A DNA stretch of 64,000 bases from Bradyrhizobium sp. WSM1743 (GTDB taxonomy: Bacteria; Pseudomonadota; Alphaproteobacteria; Rhizobiales; Xanthobacteraceae), in assembly GCF_000473065.1 (NCBI RefSeq), contig NZ_AXAZ01000003.1:124001-188000 (forward strand), read 5' to 3'. The notes beneath the pieces were generated by a model. It was not told the origin of the DNA, ran no database searches, and was given only the letters and a program-made list of their open reading frames with translations. A program made the translations under genes and the position numbers. Shown here in pieces: positions 16,447 to 24,633 of the stretch; position 1 is the stretch's first letter, and every line of letters starts with the position of its first letter.

Positions 16447-17028
16447 TCACGTCTTCGGCAATCGTCCCATCAGGTAGAACTCCTCGTTCGGGCGCATGCC
16501 GGTGAAATTCGCCAACCGGTTCGACAGCGCGAAGAAGGCCGCGATCGCGGCGATGTCCCAGATGTCGTCGTCGCTGAAGCCGTGGGGGCTAAGCGCGGCG
16601 AAATCGTCCTCGGAAATCCGCTGCGCGTCAGCCGAGACCTTCATCGCGAAGTCGAGCATCGCCCTCTGCCGCGGCGTGATGTCGGCCTTGCGGTAGTTCA
16701 CCGCGATCTGGTCGGCGATGAGCGGGTTCTTGGCGCGGATGCGCAGGATCGCGCCATGCGCGATCACGCAATACTGGCACTGGTTCGCCGCCGAAGTCGC
16801 CACCACGATCATCTCGCGCTCGGCCTTGGTCAGCCCGCCGTCCTTCTCCATCAGCGCATCGTGATAGGCGAAGAAGGCGCGGAACTCGTCGGGTCGATAG
16901 GCCAGCGTCAAGAACACGTTCGGCACAAAGCCGCTCTTCTCCTGCACGGTGAGAAGCCGCGTGCGGATGTCGTCGGGCAGCGTGTCGAGGGCGGGGGCGG
17001 GGAAGCGTTGCGCGGCGGTTTTTGTCAT
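16447..17028 (-). CDS. Peroxidase-related (AhpD/carboxymuconolactone decarboxylase-like) protein
   Basis: Protein of 193 residues of the AhpD-fold, peroxidase-related family. The redox-active CXXC with its downstream His is in NQCQYCVIAHG, and the C-terminal FFALSNRLANFTGMRPNEEF is characteristic. A thiol-based alkylhydroperoxidase activity is expected. The electron donor is not evident. It precedes an MgtC-type gene by 10 bases on the minus strand. Confidence 0.83.
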   Translation of the reverse strand: MTKTAAQRFPAPALDTLPDDIRTRLLTVQEKSGFVPNVFLTLAYRPDEFRAFFAYHDALMEKDGGLTKAEREMIVVATSAANQCQYCVIAHGAILRIRAKNPLIADQIAVNYRKADITPRQRAMLDFAMKVSADAQRISEDDFAALSPHGFSDDDIWDIAAIAAFFALSNRLANFTGMRPNEEFYLMGRLPKT

Positions 17029-17100
17029 GGGCGTGGATTCCGGCTTGGGCCGGCAACCATAGTCGATGCGGGCGAGACGCTCCAGAGGCGTCGCAAGGTT

Positions 17101-17242
17101 CTCGTGCTCCGGACGCAGCGCAGCGCCTCTTCGGCGGTGCGCTGCTGAGCCGGGGCCCAGGTTTACTTGAGGGCGGTGGTCGCAGCGTGGGTCCCGGCTC
17201 TGCGCAGCAGCGTTTCACGCTGCAGCGCATCCGGGACACGAG
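17101..17242. repeat. Hairpin-rich intergenic repeat
   Basis: The outer arms CTCGTG-CTCCGGA (from 17101) and TCCGGGACACGAG (to 17242) are complementary. They enclose further stems around GCAGCGCAGCGCC and GGTGCGCTGC. The form and wording resemble a common Bradyrhizobium intergenic element. It fills most of the 219-base gap between two minus-strand genes. Confidence 0.6.
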
Positions 17243-17247
17243 AGTCC

Positions 17248-18987
17248 TTACCGCAGCGGCTTCTTCAACAGCGAGAAGCGGTCCGGATCGAGTCCCATCG
17301 AGGGTTGCAGCATCGGGGCTTCGACGCTGGACATCATCTTCGCCGGCGGAGCCGAGAACACGGGATCGTTCGGCACGTCGCGCTGCGATGTGGCGCCGCG
17401 CCAGCGCTCCAGAACGGCGCCGACGAAATGCATGTCGTGGCCGGAGGTGACCGACGGCACGCTTGAGATGGTGGCCTCGCCGCGCGGCAATTGGTGCGGC
17501 GGCACCTCCTTGAAACGCAGCCGCGTCGGCAGTGCGACGCCTTCGCCGAACGCCAGCACCTCGCGGGTGCCGAGCGAGGGCACGAAGGAGAGCAGGTTCG
17601 CGGCGGCGTCCGACACTGCAGCGCGCAGCAGCGCCTGGTCGCGGTCGTTGGCAAGGCGCATCGTGAACAGCGTGTTGCACTGGGAGATGATGGTGGCGTC
17701 GAGCTCGGCCGGGCGCTGGGTGATGAGGCCGAGATAGACGCCGTATTTGCGCCCTTCCTTGGCGATGCGCGACACCGCCTTGCGGGTCGGGCCGAAGCCG
17801 ATGTTGCGGTCGGCGGAGGCATAGCGATGCGCTTCCTCGCAGACGAACAGCAGCGGCGAGACGCCGTCGCTCCACAGGCCGAAATCGAAGGCCATACGGC
17901 ACAGCACCGACACAACGGAATCGATGACCTCGGCCGGGAAGCCGGCGAGCTGCATCACCGTCATCGGCTTGCCGTTGGCGGGCAGGCGGAACAGATGGCT
18001 GATCACCTCGGCCATGGTGTCGCCGCCGACATTGGCGTTGTCGAACATGAAGGCGTAGCGCGGGTCGTTTCGCACGGCCTCGATGCGCGAGATCAGCTTG
18101 TGATAGATGATGCGCGAGGAACGGTTCTCGAGCTTGCCCATGCGCTCGTCGATCAGCGACAGCAGGTCGACCAGGCGATAAGGCACCGGCGTGTCGACCG
18201 TGTAGCCGATCTGCTTGGGATCGATGCGCTTGAGGCCGATGCGGTCGGCGTTCTGGTACTGGGTGTAGACGCCCTTGGCGAGTGGGATTACCTCGGCGAG
18301 AATGTCGAGCTCCTCCGGCACGCCGGCGCGACCGCCGAACAGCACGTCGACGATTTCCTCGAAGTTGAACAGCCAGAACGGCAGCTTCAGGTTCCGCGGA
18401 TTGAGCACCAGCGCGCGGTCGCCGAAGCAGCGGCCATATTCGTTGTGCACGTCGAGCAGGAAGATGCGCAGGTTCGGCCGCGCCTTCAGGATCTCGTTGA
18501 GCAGGAGCGAGACGCCGGTCGATTTACCGACGCCGGTCGACCCCAGCACCGCAAAATGCTTGGACAGCATTTCCTCCACGTCGACATAGGCGATGACGGA
18601 GCGGTCCTGCTGGAGGAAGCCGACATTGATCTGGTCCGACCCGGTCGGCGCATAGATCGTGCGCAGCTCCTGGCTCGTGATCAGGTCGACGGCATCGCCG
18701 ATGGTCGGATAATTGGTGACGCCGCGCTGGAATTTAGCCTTGTCCGCAGCGTTGAGGATCTCGCCGAGCAGGTCGACTGAGGCGATGGCGATGTAGTTGT
18801 CGGAGCTCGACAGATTCTCGCAGGAGACCTCGGTGATCATCGCAACGATGACCGAGCTGGCACAGCGAATGCTGACGAAACGGCCGACGGTCGCCCGCAC
18901 CTCCGAGATCGGCATCCGGCTTTCCGCCAGAAGCCCGACCCGGGCGAGCGATCCGCGAACCGAAATCACGCGTCCAAAGGATGTCAC
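17248..18987 (-). CDS. HerA-like ATPase (DUF87)
   Basis: Protein of about 579 residues. A small N-terminal beta-barrel (GRVISVRGSLARVGLL) is followed by a FtsK/HerA-type ATPase core with Walker A GSTGVGKST and Walker B LLFVCEEAHRY. Arg-finger/sensor segments follow (KEGRKYGVYLGLITQRP, then SQCNTLFTMRLAND). HerA proteins are hexameric DNA translocases that usually pair with NurA nuclease in DNA-end processing, but no NurA-like gene is nearby. The GTG at 18987 places the start at the conserved barrel. A TTG at 19011 is also possible. Confidence 0.85.
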   Translation of the reverse strand: MTSFGRVISVRGSLARVGLLAESRMPISEVRATVGRFVSIRCASSVIVAMITEVSCENLSSSDNYIAIASVDLLGEILNAADKAKFQRGVTNYPTIGDAVDLITSQELRTIYAPTGSDQINVGFLQQDRSVIAYVDVEEMLSKHFAVLGSTGVGKSTGVSLLLNEILKARPNLRIFLLDVHNEYGRCFGDRALVLNPRNLKLPFWLFNFEEIVDVLFGGRAGVPEELDILAEVIPLAKGVYTQYQNADRIGLKRIDPKQIGYTVDTPVPYRLVDLLSLIDERMGKLENRSSRIIYHKLISRIEAVRNDPRYAFMFDNANVGGDTMAEVISHLFRLPANGKPMTVMQLAGFPAEVIDSVVSVLCRMAFDFGLWSDGVSPLLFVCEEAHRYASADRNIGFGPTRKAVSRIAKEGRKYGVYLGLITQRPAELDATIISQCNTLFTMRLANDRDQALLRAAVSDAAANLLSFVPSLGTREVLAFGEGVALPTRLRFKEVPPHQLPRGEATISSVPSVTSGHDMHFVGAVLERWRGATSQRDVPNDPVFSAPPAKMMSSVEAPMLQPSMGLDPDRFSLLKKPLR

Positions 18988-19281
18988 GATTGATGAACCT
19001 GGCAAGAGCAAGGGATTTGCCCTGACTATGCGCGGCCGTCGCTACACAAACGGTTAAACGCCGGGCGCGCCCGCTCCGTTAAATCCGCGATAATTCGGCC
19101 CGCGGGCTTGTTCCGGATGCATACTTGGGGCCGGAAATCGACGGAATATGCTGCTTTTCCAGGCCAATGAGTCCGAGGCGCGCTTAAGGAAGATTTTACC
19201 ATTCGGGCAGGCTGCCGTCCGTCCGGAGCACTCGCCGGACCGGCAGGGCTGCTAGCTGCACGAGGCGTGGCGGTTGATTTG

Positions 19282-19316
19282 TTGACTGGACCTAATCATT
19301 TGTACATTGGTGCAAA
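19282..19316 (+). promoter_or_regulatory. Promoter with TetR-type operator upstream of the extradiol dioxygenase gene
   Basis: TTGACT (19282-19287) can serve as a -35 box. An inverted repeat TTTGTAC-ATTG-GTGCAAA (19299-19316, six of seven pairs) covers the expected -10 region. The 38-base stretch from 19282 matches the promoter of the TetR gene at 43137 in 29 positions by eye. The remaining gene-free sequence (18988-19411) shows nothing else recognisable. Confidence 0.65.
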
Positions 19317-19411
19317 TGAAATCATCGGCGGCGTGCGGATCGCGTCGTTTCCCAGCGTCCAATCGCGCCGTCCGGTGAGGCGGATCCCAGCCACGTCCCT
19401 GGAGGAAATTC

Positions 19412-20380
19412 ATGCAGCCCGAACCGATCCTCGATCTCGCTCATCTCGGCCACATGGAGCTGCTGACGCCCAAGCCGGACGAGAGCCTGAAATTCTTCGT
19501 CGATGTGATGGGCATGACCGTGAGCGGACAGAAGGGCGAGTCGGTCTATTTGCGCGGCTGGGACGATTACGAGCGCTATTCGCTCAAGCTCACGGCGTCG
19601 AAGACATCGGGCATGGGCCACATGGCGCTGCGCGCGCGCAGTCAGCAGGCGCTGGAGCGTCGGGTCGCGGCGCTCAAGGGCTCCGGTTTCGACATCGGCT
19701 GGATCGATGGTGACATGGGGCAGGGGCCGACCTTCCGCTGCCGTGACCCCGATGGCCACATCGTCGAGCTCTATTACGAGACCGAATGGTATCAGGCGCC
19801 GCCGGAGCTGAGGCCAGCGCTGAAGAACCAGGCGCAGCGCTTTCCCGCGCGCGGCGTCAATGTCCGCCGGCTCGACCATCTCAACTGCCTTGCGGTCGAC
19901 ATCAAAGCCAACCGCGAATTCTTCGAGAACTATCTCGGCTGCCGTCTCACCGAGCAAATCGTGCTCAATGATGGCCGCGAGGCTGCGATGTGGCTGACCA
20001 TGTCGAATAAAAGCTACGACTTCGCCTATTCGCTCGACCATTCCGGCGTGCCGGGCCGCTTCCACCACGTCACCTACGCGCTCGACAGCCGCGAGGAGAT
20101 CCTTCGCGCCGCCGACATCTTCCTGGAGAATGGCGTGCATATCGAGACCGGCCCGCACAAGCACGCGATCCAGCAGACTTTCTTCCTCTACGTCTACGAG
20201 CCCGGCGGCAACCGCGTCGAAGTCGCCAATGCCGGCGCGCGCCTCATCCTCGCGCCCGACTGGAAGCCGATCGTGTGGACCGAGGAGGAGCGCAAGAAAG
20301 GCCAAGCCTGGGGGTTGAAGACGATCGAGTCCTTCCACACCCACGGCACGCCGCCGGTGGAGGTGAAGAAGCACGGTTGA
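19412..20380 (+). CDS. Extradiol ring-cleavage dioxygenase (VOC family, catechol 2,3-dioxygenase-like)
   Basis: Type I extradiol dioxygenase of 322 residues with two vicinal-oxygen-chelate domains. The first starts at HLGHMELLTPKPDESLKFF. The second is catalytic, with iron ligands apparently in RLDHLNCL, RFHHVTYAL and the Glu of GGNRVEV. It should cleave a catecholic ring next to the diol. The exact substrate is unknown. The start is supported by GGAGG (19401-19405), six bases upstream. It shares a promoter/operator with the TetR-headed operon at 43-48 kb, whose enzymes act after meta-type cleavage. It is therefore a candidate ring-opening enzyme for that pathway. Confidence 0.87.
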   Translation: MQPEPILDLAHLGHMELLTPKPDESLKFFVDVMGMTVSGQKGESVYLRGWDDYERYSLKLTASKTSGMGHMALRARSQQALERRVAALKGSGFDIGWIDGDMGQGPTFRCRDPDGHIVELYYETEWYQAPPELRPALKNQAQRFPARGVNVRRLDHLNCLAVDIKANREFFENYLGCRLTEQIVLNDGREAAMWLTMSNKSYDFAYSLDHSGVPGRFHHVTYALDSREEILRAADIFLENGVHIETGPHKHAIQQTFFLYVYEPGGNRVEVANAGARLILAPDWKPIVWTEEERKKGQAWGLKTIESFHTHGTPPVEVKKHG

Positions 20381-20381
20381 T

Positions 20382-23300
20382 TTAGTGCGCGGCCGCCCGC
20401 GCCCGCGCGATCGTCTCGCGCACGCCGGTCCATGCCGGTTTGTCGGGCGCGAACTGCCGGCGCAGGAAGGTGACGAGCTCCTCGACCTGTGCGTCGCTCA
20501 TGCTGTTCCTGAACGCCGGCATGTAGCCGAGATCGCTGGAGACCGGTTCAGGAATGCCGTGCAGGATCACCTGCACGAGATTGTCCGGCTTCGTGCTGTG
20601 CAGGTTGCTGTTGAGCGCGAGCGAGGGGCGGCTGCCGAACAGCGGCAGGCCGCCGACCTCATGGCAGACGGCGCAGGCGCCCTGATAGAGGCGCGCGCCT
20701 GTGGAGGAGGCGACGGTGACCTGGGTCGCGCTTTCTAGCCGCACCGCAAGCGTGTCCGGCGTCTCGGTTGCACTGTCGTTGAACGAGCTGAGATAGACCG
20801 CCATCGCACGGATATCCTCATCGGACAGGGTCTTGAGATCCCTGACGATCGGCGCCATCGGGCCGGCGGCGACGCCGTGATAGCGTGAATGGCCGGTGCG
20901 CAAATAGGCGTAGAGCTCATCCTCGCTCCACGGGATCGGCGCGTGCGAGAGCGAGCTCAGCGCCGGCGCTTCCCAGCCTTCGGCGAAGCCGCCGGTGAGA
21001 TAGGCCTCGCGCTGCTCGGCGCCGAGCGCGTTGCGCGGCGAATGGCAGGCGCTGCAATGACCGAGGCTCTCGACCAGATAAGCGCCGCGATTCCAAGGCT
21101 CGGACTTGGCGGGATCTGGCTTGAACTCGCGCGCCTGGTGGAACAGGGCGTTCCAGCCCGCCAGCAGCGGACGGAGATTGAACGGGAAGGCGAGCGTGTT
21201 GGCGGGTGTCGTCACGCGCACCGCAGGCTGGGCCATCAGGTAGGCGTAGAGCGCCTGCATGTCGGCGTCGCTGGTCCTCGCAAAATGCGTGTAGGGGAAG
21301 GCAGGGTAGAGTTGCCGCCCGTCGCGATGCAATCCGTTGCGCATGGCGCGCTCGAAGGCGGGATAGGACCAGGCGCCGATACCGGTCTCGACATCTGGTG
21401 TGATGTTGGTGCTGTGAATGATGCCAAACGGCGTCTCCAGCGCGCGGCCGCCGGCGTTATGCACGCCGCCAATATTGGTATGGCACTCCGCACAATTGCC
21501 AAGCGCCGCCAGCTGCTGACCACGCGCGATTGTCGCCGCGGAATAGACCGATGCATCGGGCCGCGCGATCGGCGCGATGGCACGCCCGGGCAAGAGAGCG
21601 GCGCCGATCCCGACTGCAGCCGTGCAGACCGCCGCAATCGCCGCGAAGATGCCGGCCCGTTTGGCGAACGGATTTGTCCAGATGCGTGACGGTGGCGGCG
21701 TAGCGGGTGCGGGCAGGGCCTGTGGTGTCGCCGGTGCCTCGCCGTGCAGCCCCTTGAGGATGCGCTCGGGCGTAAACGGCGGCTCGCGGAAGCGGACACC
21801 GGTGGCATCGAAGATCGCATTCGCAATCGCCGCCGCGCTCGGCACCGAAGCGGACTCGCCGACGCCGAGCGGCGGCTGATCCCGGCGCGGCAGCATCAGC
21901 ACGTCGATCTTGGGCACGTCGGGGAAGGGGATGATCGGATAGGCGCCCCAATCGCGCGCTGCCACCGTGCCGCGCTCGAACGAGACCTCCTCCATCAGCG
22001 CCCGGCTGGTGGACTGGATGACGTTGCCTTGGATCTGGTGGCGCACCCCGTCCGGGTTGATCATCAACCCGGAGTCCTGGCCCGCGACGACGCGGGTGAC
22101 GCTGACGTCGCCGGTCGTCTTGTTCACCGCGACGTCGGCGACCCAGGCCGACCAGGCCGCGCCATAGCCGGGAAACTTGCTGTGGACATAGAGCGCGTAG
22201 GCAAAGCCGCGCCCGTGCACGACCTCGCCGTCCTTCTCCTCGCGGACCGGCCGCGGCGTCCAGCCCGCACGCTCGGCGACCGCGTTGACGAGATCGATCG
22301 CGCGCGGGTCTTTTAAATAGCGCAGGCGATATTCGATGGGATCGACGCCGGCTTCGGTCGCGGCCTCGTCGACATAGGATTCATGCGCAAAGGTATTCGG
22401 CAGCGCCGAGACGCCGCGGAACCAGGAGGCGCGCACGATCGGCGCCATGTCATGCGCGACGACGCGCATGTGGTCGTAATCGTAAGGCGGGATCGCGGTG
22501 CGGTCACCCATCTGGAGCACGGCGGGATCGGGCGAGATGCGGCCGGTCAGCAGCAACGCCAGCGTCGGTGCCGCATTCGAGGGATAGCGCGTGGCGAGAT
22601 CGTAAGCTGCGATGCCGCCGTTGGCATCGAGGCCACCATTGACGTCGATGAGCTGCGCGGTGCCCTTGGGCTCCCAGGCGTGCTCCTGCTCGCGCGTCAA
22701 CTGCACGCGCACGGGCCGGCCGACGGCGCGCGACAGCAGCAGCGCGTCGGCGGTGACGTCGTCGGCGCAGTTGCGGCCGTAGCAACCGGCGGCCTCCAGC
22801 CGGATCACCTCGATCTCGCTCTCGGCGCGCTCGATCAGCAGCGCCAGATCGCTGCGCAGCACGTGCGGATTCTGCGTGCCGGACCAGACACGGATATTGC
22901 CGTCCTGGAAATCCGCAACCGCGCATGAAGGGCCGATCGAGGCGTGCATCTGATACGGCCAGACGTAAGTGCGCCGCATCGGCGTGGCCGCGCCTGATAT
23001 CGCCGCATCGACGTCGCCCTTGTCGATCAGCGTGCGCGGCGTCGAGGGATTGGCGCGCAGCGCGGTCTCGACATTGGCGAGATCAGTCAATGTCGGTGTC
23101 GGCTTCCAGCTCACCTTGAGCTGTTCCGCCGCGCGGATCGCATTCTCCTCGCGCTCGGCGACGACACCGACGAAATCGCCGATGCGGACGACGGCCACCA
23201 GGCCGGGGATGTTGCGCACCGAGGACTCGTCCACCGCAATGAGGCTGGTGCCGACGAACGGCCCGGCATCGACGCCGGCATAGGGCGGACGCACCACACG

Positions 23301-23903
23301 ACCATGCAGCATGCCGGGCACGCGGATGTCGTGCACGAAGATCAATTCGCCCGTGGCCTTGGCCGGCATGTCGACGCGTGGCACCGACTGGCCGACGATG
23401 GCGTAATCGCCGACGGGCTTCACAGTGACATCATCGGCAAGCTCGAGTCGGATCTCTTCGCCGCCGATCAGCTCGCCGTAGCTGACGCCGCGGTTGTGCC
23501 CGCGCACGAGACCGTCTTCGATGGTGAGCTCGCTGGCCGGCAGCTCCAGCCGTTCGGCCGCACGTGCGATCAAAAACTGCCGTGCTTGCGCGGCGGCCTT
23601 GCGCAGGGGAACGGCGGTGATCTGGATGGTTTCGCTGGCGATCGTCGCGCCCTGGTTCGGGACCACGGCGGTGTCGCCGAGCACGACCACGACGCGGGCA
23701 AAGGAGACGTCGAGCTCCTCGGCGACGATCTGGCCGAGTGCGGTGCGAATGCCGGTGCCGAGATCGACGTGGCCGTTATAGGCGGTGACCGAACCGTCCG
23801 CGGTGATGCGGACGAAGGTCTCGGATGTGATCTCGTCCACGCTGCGGGCGACGATGAGCGAACCCGAAGGCCTCTCAGCTCCGTTCGAAACAGGGGAGGC
23901 CAT
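20382..23903 (-). CDS. nicB: Molybdenum hydroxylase large subunit fused to triple c-type cytochrome (NicB-like)
   Basis: Protein of 1,173 residues. The first ~730 residues form a xanthine-dehydrogenase-type molybdopterin subunit ending in the GVGESASVPSAAAIANAI segment, with the catalytic Glu of GVGE. A transmembrane helix follows (GIFAAIAAVCTAAVGIGAALL). Then come three haem c sites: NCAECHT, HCSACHS and ACAVCHE. This architecture matches nicotinate dehydrogenase subunit B and related N-heterocycle or aldehyde hydroxylases, which pass electrons to the respiratory chain. Nicotinate as substrate is inferred from the neighbouring 6-hydroxynicotinate reductase. The ATG overlaps the stop of the Fe-S subunit gene (TGATG). 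The frame is open further upstream, but that part is not homologous. Confidence 0.85.
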   Translation of the reverse strand: MASPVSNGAERPSGSLIVARSVDEITSETFVRITADGSVTAYNGHVDLGTGIRTALGQIVAEELDVSFARVVVVLGDTAVVPNQGATIASETIQITAVPLRKAAAQARQFLIARAAERLELPASELTIEDGLVRGHNRGVSYGELIGGEEIRLELADDVTVKPVGDYAIVGQSVPRVDMPAKATGELIFVHDIRVPGMLHGRVVRPPYAGVDAGPFVGTSLIAVDESSVRNIPGLVAVVRIGDFVGVVAEREENAIRAAEQLKVSWKPTPTLTDLANVETALRANPSTPRTLIDKGDVDAAISGAATPMRRTYVWPYQMHASIGPSCAVADFQDGNIRVWSGTQNPHVLRSDLALLIERAESEIEVIRLEAAGCYGRNCADDVTADALLLSRAVGRPVRVQLTREQEHAWEPKGTAQLIDVNGGLDANGGIAAYDLATRYPSNAAPTLALLLTGRISPDPAVLQMGDRTAIPPYDYDHMRVVAHDMAPIVRASWFRGVSALPNTFAHESYVDEAATEAGVDPIEYRLRYLKDPRAIDLVNAVAERAGWTPRPVREEKDGEVVHGRGFAYALYVHSKFPGYGAAWSAWVADVAVNKTTGDVSVTRVVAGQDSGLMINPDGVRHQIQGNVIQSTSRALMEEVSFERGTVAARDWGAYPIIPFPDVPKIDVLMLPRRDQPPLGVGESASVPSAAAIANAIFDATGVRFREPPFTPERILKGLHGEAPATPQALPAPATPPPSRIWTNPFAKRAGIFAAIAAVCTAAVGIGAALLPGRAIAPIARPDASVYSAATIARGQQLAALGNCAECHTNIGGVHNAGGRALETPFGIIHSTNITPDVETGIGAWSYPAFERAMRNGLHRDGRQLYPAFPYTHFARTSDADMQALYAYLMAQPAVRVTTPANTLAFPFNLRPLLAGWNALFHQAREFKPDPAKSEPWNRGAYLVESLGHCSACHSPRNALGAEQREAYLTGGFAEGWEAPALSSLSHAPIPWSEDELYAYLRTGHSRYHGVAAGPMAPIVRDLKTLSDEDIRAMAVYLSSFNDSATETPDTLAVRLESATQVTVASSTGARLYQGACAVCHEVGGLPLFGSRPSLALNSNLHSTKPDNLVQVILHGIPEPVSSDLGYMPAFRNSMSDAQVEELVTFLRRQFAPDKPAWTGVRETIARARAAAH

Positions 23904-24385
23904 CAATCCGCGGCCCCGGTGAGCTGGCCCGATGCGCGCATGACCGCGCGCAGGATCTCGACATGCGTACCGCAGCGGCAAAGATTGTAGCGCAGCGCTG
24001 CCAGCGCCTCCTGCTCGGTCGGCCGCGGATTGATCGCGAGCAGCGCCTTGGTGGTCATGATCATGCCGTTGAGACAGTAGCCGCATTGCGCGGCCTGCTC
24101 GTCGATGAAGGCCTGCTGCACGACGTCGGGCTTGTCGCGGGTACCGAGGCCTTCGAGCGTCACGATGTCGCGGCCGGCGCAGCCGCCGATCGGAATCGCA
24201 CAGGAGCGCGCGGCCGCGCCGTCGATCAGGACAGTACAGGTGCCGCATTCACCGAGGCCGCAACCATATTTCGGGCCATTGAGCGCAAGGTCGTTGCGCA
24301 GCACGTAGAGCAGCGGCGTCTCGCGCTCTGCTGTGACCTCGTGGATCCTGCCGTTCACGGTGAGGCGGATCGGTGTCTGCGTCAT
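23903..24385 (-). CDS. nicA: 2Fe-2S subunit of molybdenum hydroxylase (NicA-like)
   Basis: Protein of 160 residues with the two-cluster arrangement of xanthine oxidase small subunits. The plant-type ferredoxin motif is GCGLGECGTCTVLIDG, and the second cluster comes from QCGYCLNGM and LCRCGTH. It passes electrons from the molybdenum site of the large subunit to the fused cytochromes. The ATG at 24385 is preceded by GGGA and is preferred over the TTG at 24397. It is the first gene of a leftward pair, divergent from the 6-hydroxynicotinate reductase operon. It is expected to form 6-hydroxynicotinate with its partner. Confidence 0.87.
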   Translation of the reverse strand: MTQTPIRLTVNGRIHEVTAERETPLLYVLRNDLALNGPKYGCGLGECGTCTVLIDGAAARSCAIPIGGCAGRDIVTLEGLGTRDKPDVVQQAFIDEQAAQCGYCLNGMIMTTKALLAINPRPTEQEALAALRYNLCRCGTHVEILRAVMRASGQLTGAAD

Positions 24386-24454
24386 CCTCGTTCCCAAGCC
24401 CGGAGACCAATGCCAAGACTATGCAATCGCAAGAATTCGATGCCGCGACGATAC

Positions 24455-24470
24455 CGTTTGTACACAAACG
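24455..24470. promoter_or_regulatory. Perfect palindrome upstream of nicAB-like genes
   Basis: CGTTTGT-AC-ACAAACG is a perfect 7-base inverted repeat with a 2-base spacer, 70 bases upstream of the Fe-S subunit start. The word CGTTTGTACAC recurs on the minus strand at 35506-35516, in the enamidase/ferredoxin-reductase intergenic region. A regulatory site is inferred. Confidence 0.5.
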
Positions 24471-24606
24471 TGCAAGCCGTGCATGCCGCACTGCAGCGTG
24501 ATTGCCTTCTTTGTGGACAGAGCTGATAGGCAAATGAGGTTTTATGCGGCAGCGGCATCTTTTGCGCTGCACCGCCGCTTGACAGCCCCGGGGGACCGCG
24601 CGCAAC

Positions 24607-24626
24607 ATCGTTCGTATACGAATGAT
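24607..24626. promoter_or_regulatory. 20-bp palindromic operator candidate at the reductase promoter
   Basis: ATCGTTCGTATACGAATGAT is palindromic in nine of ten pairs, with a perfect TTCGTATACGAA core (24611-24622). It differs in only three positions from the site at 35485-35504. Its size and symmetry fit a MarR-family dimer. It overlaps or abuts the start of the reductase gene, as a repressor site would. Confidence 0.6.
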
Positions 24627-24633
24627 AACCGAC

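Noticed and set aside
23904..24248. Upstream extension of the large molybdenum subunit frame
   Set aside because: It overlaps the clearly coding Fe-S subunit gene in another frame and has no homology to the family. The ATG at 23903 begins at the expected domain.
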